DNA of 7,224 bases from Rhizorhabdus sp. (lineage in GTDB: Bacteria > Pseudomonadota > Alphaproteobacteria > Sphingomonadales > Sphingomonadaceae), in assembly GCA_004297635.1 (NCBI GenBank), contig SCUQ01000022.1, forward strand, positions 1-7,224. The letters run 5' to 3'. The notes under the pieces are model-generated. The model saw only the letters and a list, made by a program, of their open reading frames with translations. It ran no database searches and had not been told where the DNA came from. A program made the position numbers and the translations under genes. Positions within the stretch are counted from its first letter, which is position 1; each line of letters opens with the position of its first letter. Shown here piece by piece: positions 1-5,248 of this stretch.

Positions 1-1238
1 AGCGCCGCTATCGCGATCCATGCCGGCGCCTGCGCCGAGCCCCGCGCGCGAAGCGCGGCAACGATCGCGCCCAGGGCGCCGATCACGGGCAGCCATCCGG
101 TCTGCAGCGCATCGCGCCACGGCTTGGTATAAAGCGGCTTCACCTCGCGGATATTGGCGAACCAGAGCTGTTCGAGTTCGGGCGATATCCCCTCGGGCCG
201 GCCCAGGCATTGCGGGAAGCTCAACAGGAAAAAGCCGGCGACGACCGCCCCCGCCGCAACGACCAGCGCGCAACGCAGCGGCCGCCGGCCGCCGGCCGCG
301 TAGCTTACCCCCATCAGCAGCGCCGCGCTCAGCAGCAGTGTCGACAGCCACACCGGCGACAGCACGTCACACACCATCGCGCGGTTGTCGTAGGAGGCGA
401 AGCCGCCGAAGGCGATGGCGCAGCCGCCCGCCAGGGTGACGGCATAGGCCCGCATCCGGCCGGTCTCGCCCGCATCCCATGCCCAGCGCAGCGCGATCGA
501 GGCCCCCGCCAGCGCCATCAGCGGGAGCAGCTCCAGCCCGATGCCGAACGAGACGGCGGTGGCGAGGCCGGCGGTCGCGCCGCCGCGCCGCCCGTTCGGA
601 TCGGCGAGGCCCGCGACGACCAGCGCCAGCATGGCGAGCTGCCAGCCATGGTGATCGGTACGAAGCGGCATCCACATGAACAGGCAGGTCGACGCGCACA
701 TCAGCACCGCGAAGGCGATCGGATAGGCGCGCGGGTGGATCGCGCGCCGGCTCGTCAGGATGATCGCCCACAAGGCCGGCGCCAGCGCCAGCATCGGCGC
801 CACCGCGCAGGCGATCCGGTCGGCGGTGAATGCCCCGACGAACGGACGGAAGATCAGGATCAGCCCGGCGATCGGCAGGTCGACGATCCGCGACCAGTGG
901 ATGTTGAGCCCATCGGGCGGGGCGAGCTTGTGCTGGCGCAGGTCGAACCAGGGCTGGCCGGCGAGCCAGGCATGAACCTGCGCCAGCCGCATATTGTCGT
1001 CGGTGTCGCTGAGCGCGAGCCAGCGTATCTGCCCCCATTTATAGCTGAGGAAATAGACGCAGGCGCCGAGGAACATCAGCCAGAAGACCGTGCGCCAGCG
1101 GCGCTCGATCCAGGCCATCATCCGTTCCTCGAACTGCTTGTCGTCCCCGCTCTGCATCGGCCCCGGATAGGCGGGCGCCGGTCGCACCGCAACCGAAGTT
1201 ACGCGGCGTTTCGTTCGGGCTGCGTTCAGATTGGCCAT
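1..1238 (-). CDS. GT-C-like polytopic membrane glycosyltransferase, paralogue A (C-terminus beyond window)
   Basis: The minus-strand reading frame is open from 1238 to the left edge and encodes at least 412 residues; the stop lies outside the window. Residues about 48-66 form the first membrane helix, and many hydrophobic helices follow. The first extracytoplasmic loop carries DTDD (78-81), RLAQV (84-88), WLAGQPWFD (91-99) and HWSRIVDLP (114-122). Further on are RTDHHGWQ (193-200), a glutamate before LLP (236-239) and CDVLSPVW (290-297). All of these recur in the complete protein at 5244-6989, so the two are paralogues. An acidic pair in loop 1 plus a DHH motif resembles GT-C enzymes that use polyprenyl-linked sugar donors, such as the STT3/AglB family; this is a fold-level inference. 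The start is uncertain: ATG at 1238 gives a 27-residue basic, proline-rich leader before the next ATG at 1157, and neither has a convincing ribosome binding site. It diverges from the GtrA gene. Confidence 0.8.
   Translation of the reverse strand, partial: MANLNAARTKRRVTSVAVRPAPAYPGPMQSGDDKQFEERMMAWIERRWRTVFWLMFLGACVYFLSYKWGQIRWLALSDTDDNMRLAQVHAWLAGQPWFDLRQHKLAPPDGLNIHWSRIVDLPIAGLILIFRPFVGAFTADRIACAVAPMLALAPALWAIILTSRRAIHPRAYPIAFAVLMCASTCLFMWMPLRTDHHGWQLAMLALVVAGLADPNGRRGGATAGLATAVSFGIGLELLPLMALAGASIALRWAWDAGETGRMRAYAVTLAGGCAIAFGGFASYDNRAMVCDVLSPVWLSTLLLSAALLMGVSYAAGGRRPLRCALVVAAGAVVAGFFLLSFPQCLGRPEGISPELEQLWFANIREVKPLYTKPWRDALQTGWLPVIGALGAIVAALRARGSAQAPAWIAIAA
856..903. repeat. Direct repeat copy 1, shared paralogue motif at DNA level
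   Basis: By eye, these 48 bases match positions 6733-6780 at 44 of 48 sites in the same orientation. They encode the HWSRIVDLP-IAGLIL segment of the membrane protein on the minus strand. The match reflects paralogy of the two GT-C-like genes under strong constraint, not a mobile repeat. It could nevertheless serve as a short tract for recombination or gene conversion between copies about 5.9 kb apart. Confidence 0.75.
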
Positions 1239-1252
1239 GCCCTATTATGCCC

Positions 1253-1267
1253 ATCCGGGTAACGGAT
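1253..1267. repeat. Short inverted repeat ATCCG-N5-CGGAT
   Basis: ATCCG (1253-1257) and CGGAT (1263-1267) are perfect complements separated by GGTAA. The repeat lies 15 bases upstream of the 1238 ATG of the minus-strand membrane protein gene. It could be an operator for a dimeric regulator or a small hairpin in the leader. Five-base arms are common by chance in GC-rich DNA, so confidence in function is low. Confidence 0.3.
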
Positions 1268-1300
1268 ACGTGGGGACCGGACTGGCAATTTCCGCCCCTC

Positions 1301-1406
1301 GGGAGACGCTCCTTCGGGGTTCCCTTTCCCCGGGGAGCGCTTTCCTTCCACGACGGCAAGATGCTGGAAGCCCCTGCGGCCTTCCCGTAAGGGCGTCCGG
1401 GCGCCC
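1301..1406 (+). promoter_or_regulatory. Candidate structured RNA leader upstream of the GtrA operon (three consecutive hairpins)
   Basis: Three potential hairpins follow one another. The first spans 1301-1346: GGGAGA with TTTCCT (one bulged C at 1340), CGCTCC with GGAGCG, and GGGG (1316-1319) with CCCC (1328-1331) across a small internal loop, closed by an eight-base loop. The second spans 1366-1385: GGAAGCC pairs with GGCCTTCC, bulged C at 1380, loop CCTGC. The third spans 1391-1406: GGGCG pairs with CGCCC around a six-base loop. Two pairs of the first stem are G-U when read on the plus strand and would be A-C mismatches on the minus strand, which slightly favours a plus-strand transcript. 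It does not match a riboswitch consensus I can recall. None of the hairpins is followed by a run of T, so they are not simple intrinsic terminators. Confidence 0.35.
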
Positions 1407-1446
1407 CGCGCATGGCTTCCCCGCCTTGTCGCCCTGCCGCTTTTGT

Positions 1447-1453
1447 GGGAGAG
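1447..1453 (+). promoter_or_regulatory. Probable ribosome binding site of the GtrA gene
   Basis: GGGAGAG ends 11 bases before the ATG at 1465 and supports that start over the in-frame ATG at 1231. It lies in the loop of a possible five-base-pair hairpin formed by GCCGC (1436-1440) and GCGGC (1455-1459), which may affect its accessibility. Confidence 0.5.
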
Positions 1454-1464
1454 CGCGGCTTCCT

Positions 1465-1881
1465 ATGGCCGACACGCCTTTCCTCTCGCGCGAACGGACG
1501 GCGCTGCTCGGCCAGCTGCTGCGCTACGCGATCACCGGCGTGCTCGCCTCGGTCGTCAATATCGGCATCTACCATATGCTGGTGCGGCGGGCGGGCATGG
1601 ACCCCAATCTGGCCTGGACCTGCGGCTTCGTCGGCGCCGCGATCACCGGCTATGTGGTCCATGGCCAATGGAGCTTTCGCGGCCATGGCGGGCGCGACCG
1701 TCAGGCGGTGCGGATCGCCCGCTTCGCGATCGTCTCGCTGATCAGCTTCGGCCTCAACAGCCTGTGGGTGTGGCTGCTTGTCCAGCATATGGACCTTCCG
1801 CTCTGGGCGCCCTATCCCCTGGTGCTATGCGTGACCCCGCTCCTGGTCTTCTGGCTGAACCGCATATGGGTGTTCGAATGA
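1465..1881 (+). CDS. GtrA family membrane protein (putative polyprenyl-phosphate-sugar flippase component)
   Basis: The product is 138 residues, the usual length for the GtrA family (PF04138), with four predicted membrane helices near 19-39, 48-66, 86-105 and 114-131. Family marks are LRYAITGVLASVVNIGIY (19-36), TGYVVHGQWSF (61-71) after helix 2, and the C-terminal LNRIWVF (131-137). Members are thought to help move undecaprenyl-phosphate-linked sugars across the inner membrane, as in O-antigen glucosylation, though direct transport evidence is limited for most. The ATG at 1465 is preferred because of GGGAGAG upstream and because the in-frame extension back to 1231 is arginine/proline-rich with no family similarity. 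The stop overlaps the start of the next gene by four bases (ATGA), implying translational coupling to the glycosyltransferase, its expected partner. Confidence 0.9.
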   Translation: MADTPFLSRERTALLGQLLRYAITGVLASVVNIGIYHMLVRRAGMDPNLAWTCGFVGAAITGYVVHGQWSFRGHGGRDRQAVRIARFAIVSLISFGLNSLWVWLLVQHMDLPLWAPYPLVLCVTPLLVFWLNRIWVFE

Positions 1882-2861
1882 GCGATCCGCTGCCCCTGTT
1901 GTCGGTGATCGTCCCGGTAAAGGACGAGGAGGATGCGATCGCCCCCTTCGTCGCGCGCGTCGGCGCGGTGCTCGACGGGCTGCGCGATGCGCAGGGCGGG
2001 TCGATCGGCTGGGAAATCCTGTTCATCGACGATGGCAGCACCGACCGGACGATGGCGGCGATCCTGACCGCACATGACGCCGATCCGCGCATCGGCGCCC
2101 TGTCGCTGTCGCGCAATTTCGGCAAGGAGGCGGCGCTTTCCGCGGGCCTCGACAATGCCCGCGGCGCGGCGGTCATCCCGATCGACGTCGACATGCAGGA
2201 CCCGCCCGAGGTGATCGGCGCCATGCTCGACAAATGGCGCGACGGCCATGAGGTCGTCTATGGCGTGCGGCGCAACCGCATGACCGACAGCCTGCCCAAG
2301 CGGCTGACCGCCGATCTCTACTATCGCGCGCACAACTGGCTCTCGATGGACAAGATTCCCGAGCATGCCGGGGATTTCCGTCTGCTCGACCGCAAGGTCG
2401 TCGAGGTGATCAAGCGGATGCCCGAGCGCAACCGCTTCATGAAGGGGCTGTTCGCCTGGTCGGGCTTTCGCCAGACGGCGGTCGAGTATGACCGCGCCGA
2501 ACGCGCCGTCGGCACCACCAAGTTCAATTACTGGAAGCTGTGGCAGCTCGCGGTCGACGGGATCACCTCCGCCTCGACCGCGCCGCTCAGGGTCTGGTCC
2601 TATCTCGGCGCGATCATCGCGGTCGTCGCGCTGGTCTATGCAGTGTTCATCGGCCTGCGCACGATCATCTACGGCGCCGATGTCGCCGGCTATCCGTCGC
2701 TGATGGTGGCGATCCTGTTCATGGGCGGGGTACAGCTGCTCTCGCTCGGCATCCTCGGCGAATATGTCGGCCGCATCCTGGTCGAGACGAAGAAGCGGCC
2801 GATCTACATCATTCGCCAGCGGATCGGCGTCGCCGATCCCGAAGAAACAGCGGGGCACTGA
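1878..2861 (+). CDS. Family 2 glycosyltransferase, GtrB/DPM1-like (polyprenyl-phosphate sugar transferase)
   Basis: The 327-residue product has an N-terminal GT-A domain (about 8-230) and two C-terminal membrane helices (about 240-260 and 275-298), the layout of GtrB and related polyprenyl-phosphate glycosyltransferases. Visible motifs are SVIVPVKDEE (9-18), FIDDGSTD (49-56), LSRNFGKEAALSAGL (77-91), the DVDMQDPPE metal and nucleotide-sugar region (103-111) and the GEYVGRI block (294-300) after the last helix. The expected reaction is transfer of a hexose or related sugar from a nucleotide donor to undecaprenyl phosphate on the cytoplasmic face. The sugar cannot be read from sequence. The start overlaps the GtrA stop (ATGA) and the stop overlaps the methyltransferase start (TGATG), so the three genes are one coupled operon. 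No key residues appear to be missing. Confidence 0.92.
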   Translation: MSDPLPLLSVIVPVKDEEDAIAPFVARVGAVLDGLRDAQGGSIGWEILFIDDGSTDRTMAAILTAHDADPRIGALSLSRNFGKEAALSAGLDNARGAAVIPIDVDMQDPPEVIGAMLDKWRDGHEVVYGVRRNRMTDSLPKRLTADLYYRAHNWLSMDKIPEHAGDFRLLDRKVVEVIKRMPERNRFMKGLFAWSGFRQTAVEYDRAERAVGTTKFNYWKLWQLAVDGITSASTAPLRVWSYLGAIIAVVALVYAVFIGLRTIIYGADVAGYPSLMVAILFMGGVQLLSLGILGEYVGRILVETKKRPIYIIRQRIGVADPEETAGH

Positions 2862-3589
2862 TGGATCGCGCCACTTATGACCGGATGGCCGAGATCGACC
2901 AGACCCACTGGTGGTTCGTCGCGCGGCGCCGGATCATCGCCGCGCTGATCGACCGGCATCGGCCGAAGGCGGGGCCGATGCGCATCCTGGAGGTGGGTGC
3001 GGGCACCGGCTCCAACCTGGCCCTGCTCCAGCGCTATGGCATGGTCGACGCGATCGAGCCCGACGATGGCGCGCGCCACTTCGCCGAGCAGCGCAGCGGC
3101 CTGACGATCAAGGGCGGCTATCTGCCGCATGTCCCGCTCGACGACGGCGCCTATGACCTCATCGTCCTGCTCGACGTGCTCGAGCATATTCCCGGAGACA
3201 TCGAGGCGCTCGCCTATCTGCGCACCAAGCTGGCGCCCGGCGGCCGCATTCTCGTCACCGTCCCCGGCGCGCCGTGGATGTGGAGTTCGCACGATGTCGC
3301 CCATCATCATCAGCGGCGCTACACCGCTGCGCAGCTGCGCGGCGTGTTCGGCGAGGCGGGGCTCAGGCCGCGCTATATGAGCCATTTCAATTCGGTGCTG
3401 TTCCCGCTGATCGCCGCGGTGCGTGCGCTGGGCAAGCTGACCGGCAAGGAAGGCGGCGACGATGCGATGCCGTCCGCCCCGGTCAACCGCGCGCTGACCG
3501 CGCTGTTCGGCGCCGAACGCCATTGGGTGGCGAGCCTGCCGGTCCCCTTCGGCGTGTCGATCGCGATCGTCGGTGAGCCCAAGGGCTGA
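2861..3589 (+). CDS. Class I SAM-dependent methyltransferase
   Basis: The product is 242 residues and soluble. It opens with YDRMAEIDQTHWWFVARR (6-23), a WWF-x-x-R leader typical of a methyltransferase group often found in glycan and lipid clusters. SAM-binding motif I is ILEVGAGTGSN (42-52), the ribose-binding acid is E67 in IEPDD, and YDLIVLLDVLEHI (99-111) is motif II with its post-motif. LAPGGRILVTVP (125-136) follows, and SSHDVAHHHQRRY (143-155) is a conserved histidine/arginine-rich block that probably shapes the active site. The substrate is unknown; given the operon it may be a sugar, a polyprenyl-linked intermediate or an envelope lipid. The start shares one base with the glycosyltransferase stop (TGATG). 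The gene ends two bases before the stop of the convergent membrane protein gene. Confidence 0.9.
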   Translation: MDRATYDRMAEIDQTHWWFVARRRIIAALIDRHRPKAGPMRILEVGAGTGSNLALLQRYGMVDAIEPDDGARHFAEQRSGLTIKGGYLPHVPLDDGAYDLIVLLDVLEHIPGDIEALAYLRTKLAPGGRILVTVPGAPWMWSSHDVAHHHQRRYTAAQLRGVFGEAGLRPRYMSHFNSVLFPLIAAVRALGKLTGKEGGDDAMPSAPVNRALTALFGAERHWVASLPVPFGVSIAIVGEPKG

Positions 3590-3594
3590 CGTCA
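3587..3594. other. Palindrome TGACGTCA formed by two convergent stop codons
   Basis: The methyltransferase stop TGA (3587-3589) and the minus-strand stop TGA of the next gene (3592-3594) face each other across CG, making a perfect eight-base palindrome. There is no intergenic space for a terminator, so transcripts from the two sides probably end inside the opposite coding region and overlap. Confidence 0.8.
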
Positions 3595-5169
3595 CCGGAT
3601 CGGATCGACATTCGATATCTTGTAAAGCGCCCCGCGCTCGCCGCCATTCCAGATCAGCTTGAGGGTCGGATCGTTGACCGGCCAATGTTCGCGCGCGGCG
3701 TTGATCAGCCAGAGATAGTCGAACGCATAGCGCGGGAAGAGCGCGACCGAGCTTTCGATCGTCCGCGCGGTGCGCGCGCGGCAGCGCTTGGGCCGCATCA
3801 CCTGGGTCGGATCCTCGGCATAGCCCTTGGCTGGCGCATATTTGATCGACAACAGCTGCGCGCCCGGCATCGTCCACTGGCCGTTGACGAAGGCCTCGCG
3901 CCGGACGATCGCCATCGCGCCGAGATGCTCCAGCCGGGGCGATTCCCAGCGCGACAGACATGGCAGCTCGACCAGCGCGAAGACCCGGCTGTCGCGATCG
4001 ACATGGTCGAGCGCGGCAAGCTGCTTTTCCTGGAAGTCGGCGAAGCCCGCATAGCGCTCCGTCGACTGCCAGAGGCGTACGCCGAAGATGATCAGCGCCA
4101 GCGCGGCGATCGTGCTGAGCGCGAGCCGGTTGGTGGTGCGCGGCACGAGACCGATGACGCCGATCGCGATCACATAGGGGGCAAGGCGCATGTCGGCATA
4201 GGCCGATCCGATCACGATGCGCGGCATCAGCACATAGGCGATGATCAGCACCAGGCAGGCGACGCCCAAGGTACGGCGCATGTTGACGCCGATCTGGCGC
4301 CAGCCGATCGAGGCGATGCCGAACAGCACCATCAGCACCAGCGCGCTCACCAGGATGATGTCGAACGCCATCCAGTGCGTGCGCAGTGCCGAGATCAGAT
4401 AGACATATTTCGCCTTCCAGTTGAACCAGTCGAGCGTCTTGCCCTGCACGTCGCCCGACCGCCACGCGATCATCAGCAGCATCGGTGGGCTGAGCGGCAG
4501 GCAGTGAAGCACGCCGCGCCACAGCGATTCGCCGAAGCCACGCCCCTCGACATCGCGCATCCGCACGATCTCGGCCGAGAAGGCGAGCAGGCCGAGCACC
4601 CCCCAGGCGAAGCCGTGGCACAGCCAGATCAGACAGCCGATCGGCAGGAACAGCGCCGCGCGCAGGCGGATCCGGCCCATCCGGGCCAGATAGAGCCACA
4701 GCGCGAAGGCGTTGAGCGCCAGCGCCATGCCCAGCACATAGTTGATGAAGCCCCATTGGAAGGGCCAGCAATAGGCGAAGGGGGCGACCAGGCCTGCGGT
4801 AGCGGGCAGGCGGCCATGCACCTCGCGTGCGATCAGCAGCAGCCCGGTCAGGGTCAGCGGCGGTACCGCCATCACGATCAGCTTCACCGCCAGCTCGAGC
4901 CCGAACAGCTTCGCCAGCGGCACGACCAGCAGATCGACGCCGAGATTGCCCATCAGCGCCCATTGGAAACCGAAATAGCGGGTGAGCAGCGGCGAGGCGG
5001 GATCGGCGATCTCGACCCGATAGCGGCCCATATGGCCCATCAGGTCCACCAGCGGCGGCACCTCCGGCCGGAGCAGCGGGACGATCGAGATGAGCGCGAG
5101 CAGCGCGATGTACCAGGGGCGCGTCCACCAGCCGGACGGCGGCGTTACGGGCGGGGTTGAGCGGAACAT
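3592..5169 (-). CDS. Polytopic membrane protein of unknown function, GT-C-like architecture
   Basis: The product is 525 residues. A first helix near 19-33 is followed by a loop with PPLVDLMGHMGRY (38-50), about ten further hydrophobic segments up to roughly residue 380, and a soluble C-terminal region of about 145 residues. An acidic residue and a histidine in the first loop (D42, H46, R49), many helices and a periplasmic-type tail are the outline of GT-C glycosyltransferases and their uncharacterised relatives. I do not recognise a named family. It lacks the HWSRIVDLP and DHHGWQ motifs of the two paralogues in this window, so if related to them it is distant. The tail has several cysteines and a conserved-looking stretch RLEHLGAMAIVRREAFV. 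The ATG at 5169 is chosen because it precedes the first helix and has AGGGCGAG a few bases upstream. It lies 74 bases downstream of the 581-residue protein gene and could be co-transcribed with it. Confidence 0.78.
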   Translation of the reverse strand: MFRSTPPVTPPSGWWTRPWYIALLALISIVPLLRPEVPPLVDLMGHMGRYRVEIADPASPLLTRYFGFQWALMGNLGVDLLVVPLAKLFGLELAVKLIVMAVPPLTLTGLLLIAREVHGRLPATAGLVAPFAYCWPFQWGFINYVLGMALALNAFALWLYLARMGRIRLRAALFLPIGCLIWLCHGFAWGVLGLLAFSAEIVRMRDVEGRGFGESLWRGVLHCLPLSPPMLLMIAWRSGDVQGKTLDWFNWKAKYVYLISALRTHWMAFDIILVSALVLMVLFGIASIGWRQIGVNMRRTLGVACLVLIIAYVLMPRIVIGSAYADMRLAPYVIAIGVIGLVPRTTNRLALSTIAALALIIFGVRLWQSTERYAGFADFQEKQLAALDHVDRDSRVFALVELPCLSRWESPRLEHLGAMAIVRREAFVNGQWTMPGAQLLSIKYAPAKGYAEDPTQVMRPKRCRARTARTIESSVALFPRYAFDYLWLINAAREHWPVNDPTLKLIWNGGERGALYKISNVDPIR

Positions 5170-5231
5170 CGGGACTCGCCCTTATGTCGGGCAGAAGGCT
5201 GGGGCAAGGGATTCGCGTTTACGCTGGACGC

Positions 5232-5248
5232 CCTGAAAATATTTCAGG
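5232..5248. repeat. Perfect inverted repeat CCTGAAA-N3-TTTCAGG over a stop codon
   Basis: CCTGAAA (5232-5238) and TTTCAGG (5242-5248) form a seven-base-pair stem with a three-base loop. The stop codon of the upstream minus-strand gene (5244-5246) lies within it. The sequence is AT-rich compared with its surroundings. It may be an mRNA hairpin separating two co-transcribed genes, or a protein-binding site. It lacks a following T-run on the minus strand, so a strong intrinsic terminator is unlikely. Confidence 0.4.

Larger units (their letters stand above)
1239..1464. other. Divergent intergenic region with a series of inverted repeats
   Basis: This 226-base gap separates the minus-strand GT-C-like gene from the plus-strand GtrA operon and must hold the promoters for both, unless the minus-strand gene starts at 1157. 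I could not identify a convincing -35/-10 pair for either direction. On the minus strand, CATAAT lies just upstream of the 1238 ATG, but no good -35 box sits at the proper distance. The region contains inverted repeats at 1253-1267, 1301-1346, 1366-1385, 1391-1406 and 1436-1459. Small open frames cross it on both strands, but their products look like read-through of GC-rich DNA and not like proteins. Confidence 0.6.

Noticed and set aside
210..1262. Plus-strand open frame of 350 codons opposite paralogue A
   Set aside because: Low-complexity Arg/Gln/His-rich translation; the minus strand encodes a protein with clear paralogy to the product of 5244-6989.
1266..1345. Possible glycine or cobalamin riboswitch on the minus strand, because of CCGAAGGAGCG and CCGG-type blocks
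   Set aside because: The conserved cores and the closing stem of either class are not present in the right order, and the downstream genes do not fit either ligand.
1391..1406. Intrinsic terminator at the GGGCG/CGCCC hairpin
   Set aside because: No T-rich tract follows on either strand.
1231..1464. N-terminal extension of the GtrA protein from the ATG at 1231
   Set aside because: The added 78 residues do not resemble GtrA proteins, the 1465 start gives the normal family length, and a ribosome binding site precedes 1465.
1245..1475. Small minus-strand open frame of 76 codons in the intergenic region
   Set aside because: No ribosome binding site or domain; Arg/Gly/Pro-rich composition and overlap with the GtrA start suggest chance read-through of a structured non-coding region.
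2804..5128. Minus-strand open frame of 774 codons crossing two genes
   Set aside because: It is out of frame with the 3592-5169 gene and antisense to the methyltransferase, and its translation is Arg/Ala-rich without domain content.
3685..5160. Long plus-strand open frame of 491 codons opposite the 525-residue membrane protein
   Set aside because: Its product is dominated by Arg, His, Gln, Asp and Glu with no recognisable domain, typical of antisense frames in GC-rich genes. The minus-strand frame encodes a coherent membrane protein.
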